In this document: one piece after another, positions 10,049 through 19,597 of the stretch | Layout: every line of letters begins with the position of its first letter | Numbering within the stretch: position 1 is the stretch's first letter | NCBI GenBank assembly: GCA_947453195.1 | Contig: CANGFO010000007.1 | Coordinates: 59,996-123,995, forward strand | Length of the DNA: 64,000 bases | Direction: 5' to 3' | From: Flavobacteriaceae bacterium | Lineage (GTDB): Bacteria > Bacteroidota > Bacteroidia > Flavobacteriales > Flavobacteriaceae | Program-made: the position numbers and the translations under genes | Notes under the pieces: model-generated | The model's database searches: none | Told to the model about the DNA's origin: nothing | What the model saw: only the letters and a program-made list of their open reading frames with translations

Positions 10049-10552
10049 TTACCACTTTGCAAGGGATTCATTAAAAACATCTTGGGTGATTCTTTCAAAA
10101 ATCACATCTAATGCAGTTGTTAAGGAGGAACCAATTAATTGTTGGTCTCCAGGATAATCATAATAAAATGAAAAGGACTTTTCAAAATTATCGGTGTCCT
10201 TATTTTTATTTACATATCGTACATTAACCGTTATGCTTAATCGGTTTTGTGCTGCTTTTAAATCGGCTGTAGCAGCCATGGGTGTTATGGTATAGCTGGT
10301 GATTTCCCCTTCATAGGTTAAATCTCCGTTGCTTCGAACTAAGTTTAGATTGGTTTGATTCTGAATTAAATCTTGAAGCTTTAATGTAAACGTTCTTTCA
10401 ATTCCGGGTTGAACCAACGGGGCATTGTTTAGAAAATAATTCACTTGAAATGTTTTAGCATCAATTTTTCCAGTTCCTGTAAAATTATAAGCACCACAAC
10501 TCGCTAAAGTTAAGGTTACTAATAGTAATGCTAAATATTTTGTTGTTTTCAT
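10049..10552 (-). CDS. lptE: LptE-like LPS assembly lipoprotein
   Basis: Lipobox LASCGAYNFTGTGKID; LptE-like text (QLIGSSLTTALDVIFERITQDVFNESLAKW). Confidence 0.75.
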   Translation of the reverse strand: MKTTKYLALLLVTLTLASCGAYNFTGTGKIDAKTFQVNYFLNNAPLVQPGIERTFTLKLQDLIQNQTNLNLVRSNGDLTYEGEITSYTITPMAATADLKAAQNRLSITVNVRYVNKNKDTDNFEKSFSFYYDYPGDQQLIGSSLTTALDVIFERITQDVFNESLAKW

Positions 10553-10606
10553 TTTAAGAATTAAAAGTCAAAGATATTATTTTCTATATATCATTGATGT
10601 ATTAAA

Positions 10607-11863
10607 TTACAAATCGTATTGTTTTATTTTTCGATATAAGGTTCTTTCGGAAATGCCAAGTTCTTCAGCAGCCAATTTTCGCTTGCCTTTATTTCGTTCT
10701 AACGATTTTTTAATCAGTTCAATTTCTTTTGCTTCCAAGCTTAAGGTTTCCTCTTCTTCCACCGTTTCTGCTAGTAAGTAATTGGTTTCATCTTCTTCAT
10801 CATCAAATTCTTCTTGCAATTCGGGCTCTTTAACTAGGGCTGGTGTTCTTGGTGTTTCTTCAAAAAATGTTTCTTCCTCTAGTTTGCCATAAACTTTCTG
10901 AACTAAATTTGGATTAATGTCTTGCACTTTGGTGCCATTTTTCATTAATTCTAAAGTTAATTTTTTCAAATCGTTCAAATCGCTTTTCATATCAAAAAGG
11001 ACTTTGTAAAGAATATCTCTTTCGGTAGAAAAATCACTTTCACTTTTCTTATCTCGAATAACACTTGGTAAATGGCTTCCGTCTTGAGGCAAATACGACA
11101 TCAATGTTTCCAAAGAAATATCGCGTTTGGTTTCCAATACCGAAATCTGTTCTGCTGCATTTCTCAATTGGCGAATATTTCCGCTCCAGCGATACCCTAG
11201 AAGGTATTTTATAGCTGGTTCTTCTAGTTTAATTGCAGGCATTTTATATTTATGAGCAAAATCGGCCGAAAATTTTCGAAACAATAAATGAATATCATCT
11301 TTTCTATCGCGTAAAGGAGGCAATGGAATATCTACCGTACTCAATCGATAAAATAAATCTTCTCTGAATTTACCTTTTTCGATAGCATCAAATAAATTAA
11401 CATTTGTTGCTGCTACAATTCGAACATTTGTTTTTTGGACTTGAGAAGACCCTACTTTTATGAATTCTCCATTTTCCAAAACACGAAGTAAACGTACTTG
11501 GGTAGTAAGCGGAAGTTCACCCACCTCATCTAAGAAAATGGTGCCACCATTGGCAACTTCAAAATAACCTTCTCTTGTTGCCGTCGCGCCTGTAAAGGAG
11601 CCTTTTTCATGACCAAATAATTCGCTGTCAATAGTTCCTTCTGGAATGGCACCGCAGTTTACGGCAATATATTTCCCATGCTTTCTATGGGATAGGGAAT
11701 GAATTATTTTTGGAATACTTTCTTTTCCAACACCACTTTCACCAACCACCAAAACCGAAATATCTGTAGGGGCAACTTGAATTGCTTTTTCTACTGCACG
11801 ATTGAGTTTTGGATCATTTCCAATAATTTCAAATCGTTGTTTTATGTTTTGAACTGTTTCCAT
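10607..11863 (-). CDS. Sigma-54-dependent AAA+ transcriptional regulator
   Basis: GESGVGKE, ELFGHEKGSFTGATATREGYFE, NIRQLRN, C-terminal Fis-type HTH ELGISERTLYRKIKQYDL. Confidence 0.92.
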   Translation of the reverse strand: METVQNIKQRFEIIGNDPKLNRAVEKAIQVAPTDISVLVVGESGVGKESIPKIIHSLSHRKHGKYIAVNCGAIPEGTIDSELFGHEKGSFTGATATREGYFEVANGGTIFLDEVGELPLTTQVRLLRVLENGEFIKVGSSQVQKTNVRIVAATNVNLFDAIEKGKFREDLFYRLSTVDIPLPPLRDRKDDIHLLFRKFSADFAHKYKMPAIKLEEPAIKYLLGYRWSGNIRQLRNAAEQISVLETKRDISLETLMSYLPQDGSHLPSVIRDKKSESDFSTERDILYKVLFDMKSDLNDLKKLTLELMKNGTKVQDINPNLVQKVYGKLEEETFFEETPRTPALVKEPELQEEFDDEEDETNYLLAETVEEEETLSLEAKEIELIKKSLERNKGKRKLAAEELGISERTLYRKIKQYDL

Positions 11864-11867
11864 AAAT

Positions 11868-13313
11868 TTAATTCATTTCCGATAGTCCAACTGCTTTACC
11901 TATTAAAGTTCCGCTGGTACAATTAGTAATAAGTACATTTACAAATTCTCCAATTTTATAATTTTCTTTAGGAAAAACTACGGTAATATTTTGGGAGTTT
12001 CTTCCAGATAAATCAGTATCCGATTTTTTAGAAGTTTTTTCCACTAATACTTCTACGGTTTGACCAACAAATTCTTGTGTTCGCATACCACTATGCTTTC
12101 TTTGAAGATCGACTATTTCTTGTAATCGTCTAAATTTAGTTTCTTCCGGAACATCATCTTCCATTTTTCTTCCAGCTAATGTTCCCGGTCTTTCAGAATA
12201 CGCATACATGTAGCCAAAACTATATTTCACATATTCCATTAAAGATAAGGTATCTTGATGATCTTGTTCGGTTTCGGTTGGAAAACCGGCAATCATATCT
12301 TGAGTAACCGAACAATTTGGAATGATACTATGAATTTTATCAATTAATTGTCTATATTCCTCTCGGGTATGCAAGCGGTTCATTTCTGCTAATATTCTAT
12401 TGCTACCCGATTGCACCGGAAGGTGAATGTGATTACATACATTAGGATATTTTGCAATTACATGCAGCACCGGCTCGTGCATATCTTGCGGATTGGAAGT
12501 TGAAAAGCGAATGCGCATTTTAGGAAATCCATTGGCAACCATTTCTAAAAGGTCTTCAAATTTTACCGAAGTCGCTTTTTGCATTTCAGTTGCTTTCTCA
12601 AAATCCTTTTTTAATCCACCACCATACCAAAGGTAACTGTCAACGTTTTGTCCTAAGAGTGTGATTTCTTTGTATCCTTTATCCCATAAATCTTGTACTT
12701 CTTGGATAATACTTTGCGGTTCTCTGCTTCGTTCACGACCGCGAGTAAAAGGAACCACACAAAAGGTACACATATTATCACAACCTCTTGTAATAGATAC
12801 AAACGCAGAAACACCATTGGTACCTAATCTTACGGGAGCAATATCTCCATAAGTTTCTTCTCTAGATAATAATACGTTTATTGCTTCACGACCTTCTTCA
12901 ACTTCAGCCAATAAATTAGGTAAATCTTTATAGGCATCCGGACCTACAACTAAGTCTACTATTTTTTCTTCTTCTAAAAATTTTTCTTTTAGTCGTTCTG
13001 CCATACAGCCTAAAACCCCCACTTTCATTTTTGGATTGGTTCTTTTTACGGCATTGTATTTTTCTAATCTTTTTCTTACGGTTTGTTCTGCTTTATCTCT
13101 AATGGAACAGGTGTTCACAAGAACTAAGTCAGCATCCTCAAGATTTTCTGTTGTATTATAACCTTCGTTTAAAAGAATGGATGCTACAATTTCACTATCA
13201 GAAAAATTCATAGCACAGCCATAACTTTCAATGTAAAGTTTTTTAGTATTTTCGCTTTTAGTTTCTAAGAGCAAACTTTGCCCTTGTATTTTTTCATTAA
13301 TTTCCTTTTCCAT
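11868..13313 (-). CDS. miaB: tRNA-2-methylthio-N6-dimethylallyladenosine synthase
   Basis: [17 protein letters not shown], radical-SAM [24 protein letters not shown]-like C-terminus. Confidence 0.95.
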   Translation of the reverse strand: MEKEINEKIQGQSLLLETKSENTKKLYIESYGCAMNFSDSEIVASILLNEGYNTTENLEDADLVLVNTCSIRDKAEQTVRKRLEKYNAVKRTNPKMKVGVLGCMAERLKEKFLEEEKIVDLVVGPDAYKDLPNLLAEVEEGREAINVLLSREETYGDIAPVRLGTNGVSAFVSITRGCDNMCTFCVVPFTRGRERSREPQSIIQEVQDLWDKGYKEITLLGQNVDSYLWYGGGLKKDFEKATEMQKATSVKFEDLLEMVANGFPKMRIRFSTSNPQDMHEPVLHVIAKYPNVCNHIHLPVQSGSNRILAEMNRLHTREEYRQLIDKIHSIIPNCSVTQDMIAGFPTETEQDHQDTLSLMEYVKYSFGYMYAYSERPGTLAGRKMEDDVPEETKFRRLQEIVDLQRKHSGMRTQEFVGQTVEVLVEKTSKKSDTDLSGRNSQNITVVFPKENYKIGEFVNVLITNCTSGTLIGKAVGLSEMN

Positions 13314-13341
13314 AAAAAAAATCTTCGATTTGATCGAACTG

Positions 13342-13349
13342 CAAAGATA
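13342..13349 (-). promoter_or_regulatory. Candidate -7 element for miaB
   Basis: Minus-strand TATCTTTG about 29 nt upstream of the miaB start; a TTG lies 21 nt further upstream. Confidence 0.4.
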
Positions 13350-13501
13350 ATACTAAAATAGAAAATATGACAATATGACATGCAATGTTTAACATACTTT
13401 TAATTGTGTTTCGGATTTGACATAAACAGTTGTTTTTATGTTATGGATTATTTTTTTGGTTTTAAAATTTATTCAAAAACTCAAAATCTAAAAAAAACTT
13501 C

Positions 13502-13509
13502 TACTTTTG
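13502..13509 (+). promoter_or_regulatory. Candidate -7 element for topA
   Basis: TACTTTTG upstream of the ATG at 13528. Confidence 0.4.
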
Positions 13510-13527
13510 CCGAACAAAAAAAATATA

Positions 13528-16014
13528 ATGGCAAAGAATTTAGTTATCGTTGAGTCCCCAGCAAAAGCAAAAACCATCGAAAAATTTCTAGGACCTGACT
13601 TTCAGGTGGAATCAAGTTTTGGTCATATTGCCGATTTGCCTTCTAAAGAAATTGGGGTGGATGTCAACAACGGATTTTTGCCAAAATATGAAGTCTCTGC
13701 CGATAAAAAAGCATTGGTAACCAAATTAAAAGGATTAGCAAAAAATGCCGAAATGGTTTGGTTGGCTTCCGATGAGGATCGAGAAGGAGAAGCAATTTCT
13801 TGGCATTTATCTGAAGAATTAAAATTAGATAAAAGCAAAACCAAGCGAATTGTATTTCATGAAATTACCAAAAATGCCATTCTTAAAGCGATAGATAACC
13901 CTAGAGAAATTGATTACAATTTAGTCAATGCGCAACAAGCAAGACGTGTATTAGATCGTTTAGTAGGATATGAATTATCTCCGGTATTGTGGAGAAAAAT
14001 AAAAGGCGGACTTTCGGCGGGAAGAGTACAATCGGTATCTGTTCGATTAATTGTTGAGCGCGAAAGAGAAATTCAAAATTTTAATGCAACACCATCTTAT
14101 TCGATTGTTGCTGAATTCACAAATGAAGCGGGAAGATCATTTAAAGCCAAGCTGCCAAAGAATTTTCAGACAAAAAAAGAAGCCGAAGATTTTTTAAATA
14201 AAAATATTGGTTCTACCTATAAAGTTGGAGAATTAGAAACAAAACCAACTAAAAAATCACCTACTGGACCATTTACCACTTCTACTTTACAACAAGAAGC
14301 TGCACGTAAATTGTACCTTCCTGTAGGAATTACCATGCAATTAGCTCAACGTTTGTATGAAGCGGGGTTAATTACTTACATGAGAACAGATAGTGTAAAT
14401 CTTTCTAAAGAAGCTATGGATGCGGCTCAAGCCGAAATCATTAAGTCGTACGGAAAAGAATATTCAAACCCAAGAACTTTTGCAAACAAAAGTAAAGGGG
14501 CACAAGAAGCGCACGAAGCAATTCGTCCAACAGATATGTCAAGACATACTGTGAATATTGATAGAGATCAAGCGCGTTTGTATGATTTGATTTGGAAAAG
14601 AACATTGGCTTCGCAAATGAGTGACGCTCAATTGGAACGTACTAATGTTAAAATAGAAGCCAATAATCATTCGGAAGTTTTTACTGCTTCTGGTGAGGTG
14701 ATAAAATTTGAAGGATTCCTAAAAGTATATTTAGAAGGGAATGATGAGGATGATGAAGAGCAAGAAGGCATGTTGCCTGCTATGCGCGTGAATGAAAAAT
14801 TGATTAATAATTACATCACGGCAACCGAAAGATATTCAAGACCAGCTGCACGATATACTGAGGCTGCTTTGGTTAAAAAATTAGAAGAATTAGGAATTGG
14901 TAGGCCGTCTACTTATGCGCCAACTATTTCAACAATTATCAATAGAAATTACGTTGAAAAAGGAAATCTAGAGGGGCAAGAGCGAAAATACACGCAATTG
15001 ACTTTGCAATCCAATGCTGTATCTGAAAAAATATTAAAAGAAAACACAGGGTCTGATAAAGGGAAGTTAGTTCCTACCGATATTGGATTTATTGTAACCG
15101 ACTTTTTGGTTAAAAATTTTGAAGCGATTTTAGATTATAATTTCACGGCTAAAGTGGAACAAGATTTTGACGAAATTGCCGAAGGAAATATCAATTGGAC
15201 TAAAATGATGCAGGAGTTTTATGATAAATTCCATCCAAATGTAAAAGATGTTGAGGCCAATGCCGATAGAGAAAGCGGGGAAAGAATTTTAGGAAAACAT
15301 CCAGAATCGGGGAAAACGGTTTTAGTAAGATTAGGAAAATTTGGTGCGATGGCGCAAATTGGAGATAGTGACGATGAGGATAAGAAATTTGCTAGTTTAC
15401 GTACGGAACAAAATATAGGAACCATTACTTTAAAAGAAGCATTGGATTTGTTTTTGTTGCCAAAAGCTTTAGGAACTTATAAAGGGGAAGAAGTTGAGGT
15501 AAGTTTAGGTCGATTTGGGCCTTTTGTTCGATTTGGAAAAGCTTTTATTTCGTTACCAAAAGGCGAAGAGCCATTAGATGTAACTCTAGAAAGAGCTCAA
15601 GAATTAATTAACGAAAAAGCACAAGCAGATGCTCCAATAGCAGTCTATAAAGGCGAAGGCGTTCAAAAAGGAACCGGAAGATTTGGTCCATTTATTAAAT
15701 GGAATGGTATCTTTATTAATGTTTCTAGAAAATATAATTTTGATAATCTTTCTCAAAGCGACATTGAAGAGTTAATTGAAGATAAAATTCAAAAAAACAT
15801 CGACAAAGTTATTCATGATTGGAAAGAGGAAGGCATTGTTATTGAAAAAGCGCGTTGGGGACGTTCGGTAATTTTGAAAGGAAAAATCAAAATTGAATTG
15901 AATAAAGATGTTGATGCATCCAAATTAACTTTGGAACAAGTGCAAGAAATGATTGCTAAGAAAACTCCTGCTAAAAAGCCAGCTGCAAAAAAAGCAGCTC
16001 CAAAAAAGAAATAA
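13528..16014 (+). CDS. topA: DNA topoisomerase I
   Basis: MAKNLVIVESPAKAKTIEKFLG, EGLITYMRTDSV, Lys/Ala-rich tail. Start moved from ORF-track 13507 to the ATG at 13528. Confidence 0.95.
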   Translation: MAKNLVIVESPAKAKTIEKFLGPDFQVESSFGHIADLPSKEIGVDVNNGFLPKYEVSADKKALVTKLKGLAKNAEMVWLASDEDREGEAISWHLSEELKLDKSKTKRIVFHEITKNAILKAIDNPREIDYNLVNAQQARRVLDRLVGYELSPVLWRKIKGGLSAGRVQSVSVRLIVEREREIQNFNATPSYSIVAEFTNEAGRSFKAKLPKNFQTKKEAEDFLNKNIGSTYKVGELETKPTKKSPTGPFTTSTLQQEAARKLYLPVGITMQLAQRLYEAGLITYMRTDSVNLSKEAMDAAQAEIIKSYGKEYSNPRTFANKSKGAQEAHEAIRPTDMSRHTVNIDRDQARLYDLIWKRTLASQMSDAQLERTNVKIEANNHSEVFTASGEVIKFEGFLKVYLEGNDEDDEEQEGMLPAMRVNEKLINNYITATERYSRPAARYTEAALVKKLEELGIGRPSTYAPTISTIINRNYVEKGNLEGQERKYTQLTLQSNAVSEKILKENTGSDKGKLVPTDIGFIVTDFLVKNFEAILDYNFTAKVEQDFDEIAEGNINWTKMMQEFYDKFHPNVKDVEANADRESGERILGKHPESGKTVLVRLGKFGAMAQIGDSDDEDKKFASLRTEQNIGTITLKEALDLFLLPKALGTYKGEEVEVSLGRFGPFVRFGKAFISLPKGEEPLDVTLERAQELINEKAQADAPIAVYKGEGVQKGTGRFGPFIKWNGIFINVSRKYNFDNLSQSDIEELIEDKIQKNIDKVIHDWKEEGIVIEKARWGRSVILKGKIKIELNKDVDASKLTLEQVQEMIAKKTPAKKPAAKKAAPKKK

Positions 16015-16064
16015 AAACCACCTTGTTTACTTTAATCAGTTAGTAAGGAAAAATCAAGAATAGT

Positions 16065-17216
16065 ATGGAATTCGATTTTCTTTCCCCAGTAGAAACCAAT
16101 TTGATAATTGAAATAAAACGATTATCATCTCAGCACTTGTCTAATAAGGTTGTATTTCATACTCAAGAAGATTTTCCAGATATTTCAAAAATTAAAATTG
16201 CAATTATCGGTGTGCCTGACTATAGAGGTGACGCTACATTTGATAATCAATTTGATCTAGCTACGTTTAGATTAAAATTATACAGCCTTTTCCCGGGTAA
16301 CTGGAGCAGTACCATTGCAGATCTTGGAGATATATTGCCAGGAAATTCTCCCGAAGATACTTATTTTGCATTACAGAAAGTAGTTTCAAGATTGATGAAA
16401 AGCAACGTAATTCCTATTGTTATTGGAGGTTCACAAGATTTGACTTACGCTTTGTATAGAGGTTATGATGAATTAGAACAAATGGTAAACTTGGTTTCTA
16501 TTGATTCAAAATTTGATCTAGCGAAACAAGATGACTCAGCGCTAGCCGACTCTTATTTGTCTAAAATAATAATTGAAGAACCAAATAATTTATTTAATTA
16601 TAGCAATGTTGGTTTTCAAACCTATTATAATTCTCAAGAAGAAATAGATTTAATAGAGAAACTATTTTTTGATGCCTATCGTCTGGGAGAAATATGCAAT
16701 TCAATAGCAGTAGCTGAACCTGTTTTTAGAGATGCAGATTTAGTTAGTTTGGATTTAACTTGCGTGAAATCATCTGATTCTGGAAATTTTACAAATTTTC
16801 AACCAAATGGATTTAATGGTAAAGAGATTTGTGCTCTTGCTAGATATGCTGGAATTAGCGATAGAGTTTCTTGTTTTGGAGTATTTAATCACCAAGGGTT
16901 TAATCAAGAAATGACACTGATTGCACAAATAATTTGGTATTTTATTGAAGGAGTTCATTACCGTTCTAACGAATATCCATTTGGCAGTAAGGATAATTAT
17001 ATCAAGTACACCGTGCCTACAGAAGAGGAAGATGTTGTGTTTTATAAAAGTGATAAAACAGAAAGATGGTGGATTGAAATACCATTTTTTGCAAATGTTA
17101 ACAATAAACTAAAAAAGAATACGTTATTACCATGTTCGCATGATGATTATTTGGCTGCTTGCAACCAAGAATTGCCCGAGCGTTGGTGGAAAGCACAACG
17201 AAAGAGTATAATTTAA
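16065..17216 (+). CDS. Arginase/formimidoylglutamase-fold protein with altered metal-site motifs
   Basis: Family-like layout (VIPIVIGGSQDLTYALYRGYDEL, LVSIDSKFDLA, LVSLDLTCVKSSD) but GGDHS, DAHxD and DxD motifs are not intact. Confidence 0.7.
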   Translation: MEFDFLSPVETNLIIEIKRLSSQHLSNKVVFHTQEDFPDISKIKIAIIGVPDYRGDATFDNQFDLATFRLKLYSLFPGNWSSTIADLGDILPGNSPEDTYFALQKVVSRLMKSNVIPIVIGGSQDLTYALYRGYDELEQMVNLVSIDSKFDLAKQDDSALADSYLSKIIIEEPNNLFNYSNVGFQTYYNSQEEIDLIEKLFFDAYRLGEICNSIAVAEPVFRDADLVSLDLTCVKSSDSGNFTNFQPNGFNGKEICALARYAGISDRVSCFGVFNHQGFNQEMTLIAQIIWYFIEGVHYRSNEYPFGSKDNYIKYTVPTEEEDVVFYKSDKTERWWIEIPFFANVNNKLKKNTLLPCSHDDYLAACNQELPERWWKAQRKSII

Positions 17217-17356
17217 TAATTAACGCGTAAATAGCATTTTTTCAAAGTAAAATTCAAAAAGCATTGATTTTCTTACCTTTAGAATTAATATTGTTTTGAT
17301 AATCTTGTTTATTAACCTATTTTTGATAAAAAATTGAAATTTTAAGAAATAAATAA

Positions 17357-17387
17357 TTGTTTTTTTAAAAAATAATAGATAGGTTTA
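17357..17387 (+). promoter_or_regulatory. Candidate promoter for gldK
   Basis: TTG (17357-17359) N20 TAGGTTTA (17380-17387), one mismatch to TAnnTTTG, about 38 nt upstream of gldK. Confidence 0.35.
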
Positions 17388-17425
17388 CGCCCTTGAAATA
17401 AGAATACATATTTAACCGAATTTAT

Positions 17426-18835
17426 ATGAAGAAGTTCATTGCATTTGCATCAGTTTTAACACTATTAGTGAGCTGTGGAAAATCTAACGACAAAGGAGAA
17501 TTAGTTGGAGTAAAAGGTAAAAAATGGCATCCAGAAAAACCTTTTGGAATGACATTAGTGCCTGGTGGAGCATATATTATGGGTAAATCTGATGATGATT
17601 TAGCTAATGTGCAAGACGCGCCTACTAAAACGGTAACCGTTAGATCGTTCTATATGGATGAAACTGAAATTACAAATAGCGAGTACCGTCAATTCGTAGA
17701 ATGGGTAAAAGACTCTATTATTAGAGTGCGTTTAGCTATTTTAGCAGATGAAACAGGTGCAAAACCAGGAACTGGTAAAGGCGGAAGCGGAAGCGGAAAA
17801 GGTGGAAAAGTATCCGGAAGTATTGGTGATTTTGCATTTAATGATCAAGATCCAGCTAAAATGACTCCATACGATAAGTATATGTATGAAAATTACTACA
17901 GTGTAGGTACTGCTGACGATCCGTATGCTGGAAGAAAATTAAACCGTAAAATAAAATTAATTAAAGAAACTAGTAAATACCCAGATGAGTATTATACAGA
18001 GGTAATGGATACTATGTATCTTCCGATGTCTGAATCTTTCAATGGTTTAAGAATAATGGATGTGAAAAAAATACAATTTCACTATTCTTGGATGGATATT
18101 GAAGCAGCTGCAAAAGCGAAAGTTGGTAAAAGAAGTAAATTTATTAGAACAGAAAATACAGTAGTATATCCTGATACAACCGTATGGATTAAAGACTTTG
18201 CTTATTCGTACAATGAGCCGATGCACAATGATTATTTTTGGCACCAAGCCTATGCAGATTATCCTGTAGTTGGAGTAAATTGGAAACAAGCAAAAGCATT
18301 TTGTGCATGGAGAACTTTGAATAAAAATATCTATATTAAGAAAAAGAAAGGTAGAGATCAAATTAATAATTTCCGTTTACCAACAGAAGCAGAGTGGGAA
18401 TATGCTGCTCGTGGAGGTCTGCAATCAGGAAACTACCCTTGGGGAGGTCCTTATACTACAAATGATAGAGGTTGCTACTTAGCTAACTTTAAGCCAAAAA
18501 GAGGAGATTATGCTGCTGATAATGCATTGTATACGTTAGAAGCTAAATCATTCCAACCAAATGGATATAATTTGTATAATATGTCTGGAAACGTTGCTGA
18601 GTGGACTGCTTCTTCTTATGATTCAAATGCCTATGAATTTGTATCTACAATGAATCCAAATGTTCCAGATACCTCAAACAAACGTAAAGTGGTTCGTGGA
18701 GGTTCTTGGAAAGATGTTGCTTACTTCCTTCAAGTTGGAACAAGAGATTTTGAATACCAAGATACAGCTAGAAGCTACATCGGTTTCCGTACTGTTCAAG
18801 ATTATATGGGGACACAATCAACAGGAAATAAATAG
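17426..18835 (+). CDS. gldK: Gliding motility/T9SS lipoprotein GldK
   Basis: Lipobox LVSCGK; FGE-sulfatase-like fold (FGMTLVPGGAYIMG, RLPTEAEWEYAARGG, NVAEWTAS, VVRGGSW); followed by gldLMN. Confidence 0.93.
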   Translation: MKKFIAFASVLTLLVSCGKSNDKGELVGVKGKKWHPEKPFGMTLVPGGAYIMGKSDDDLANVQDAPTKTVTVRSFYMDETEITNSEYRQFVEWVKDSIIRVRLAILADETGAKPGTGKGGSGSGKGGKVSGSIGDFAFNDQDPAKMTPYDKYMYENYYSVGTADDPYAGRKLNRKIKLIKETSKYPDEYYTEVMDTMYLPMSESFNGLRIMDVKKIQFHYSWMDIEAAAKAKVGKRSKFIRTENTVVYPDTTVWIKDFAYSYNEPMHNDYFWHQAYADYPVVGVNWKQAKAFCAWRTLNKNIYIKKKKGRDQINNFRLPTEAEWEYAARGGLQSGNYPWGGPYTTNDRGCYLANFKPKRGDYAADNALYTLEAKSFQPNGYNLYNMSGNVAEWTASSYDSNAYEFVSTMNPNVPDTSNKRKVVRGGSWKDVAYFLQVGTRDFEYQDTARSYIGFRTVQDYMGTQSTGNK

Positions 18836-18907
18836 CCTGAATACTATTCGTATTTATATAACTTAAATAAATTAAATTAACTTAACTAACTAAAAATTAT
18901 TATTACT

Positions 18908-19540
18908 ATGGGATTATTGCCAAAAAGAGTTATGGAATTCACCTACGGAATGGGTGCTGCTGTCGTTATTGTTGGAGCATTATTTAAAATTCAACACTGG
19001 CCAGGTGCAAGTCAATTTCTTATTATTGGACTTTTAACAGAAGCTTTCATCTTTGCATTATCAGCATTTGAAACATCAGCAGATGAGATTGATTGGTCAT
19101 TAGTATATCCTGAATTAGCAGGTGGACAAGCTAAAGAAAAAGCAAAAAAAGAAGTTAAAGAAGATGCAGATGGTTTACTTTCTAAAAAATTAGATGCTAT
19201 GTTGAAAGAAGCTAAAATTGATGGTGAATTAATGACAAGCTTAGGAAACAGCATTAAAAACTTTGAAGGAGCAGCAAAATCAATTTCTCCAACTGTAGAT
19301 GCAATGGCAGGACAAAAGAAATATGCAGAAGAAATGAGTAAAGCAGCTACACAAATGGAAGCTTTAAATGGTTTATACCAAATGCAAATGCAAAGTGCTG
19401 AGAAAAATGCACAAATCAACAATGAAGTTGCTGAAAACAACATGAAATTAAAAGATCAAATGCAATCATTGACTTCTAACTTATCTACATTAAATAATGT
19501 ATATGGTGGAATGCTTTCTGCTATGAACAATAAAGGATAA
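18908..19540 (+). CDS. gldL: Gliding motility/T9SS motor protein GldL
   Basis: Two N-terminal TMs (GMGAAVVIVGALFKIQHWPGASQFLIIGLLTEAFIFALSAFE) and coiled-coil tail ending NNVYGGMLSAMNNKG. Confidence 0.93.
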   Translation: MGLLPKRVMEFTYGMGAAVVIVGALFKIQHWPGASQFLIIGLLTEAFIFALSAFETSADEIDWSLVYPELAGGQAKEKAKKEVKEDADGLLSKKLDAMLKEAKIDGELMTSLGNSIKNFEGAAKSISPTVDAMAGQKKYAEEMSKAATQMEALNGLYQMQMQSAEKNAQINNEVAENNMKLKDQMQSLTSNLSTLNNVYGGMLSAMNNKG

Positions 19541-19597
19541 TTAGTTTTAAACTAAATTTATTATTAAACAAATTTTTAAACAAACTAATTAGAAAAA

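Noticed and set aside
16065-17216. Straight call of arginase or formimidoylglutamase enzyme
   Set aside because: Fold resemblance is clear but metal-ligand motifs are substituted, so an active-enzyme annotation is not supported.
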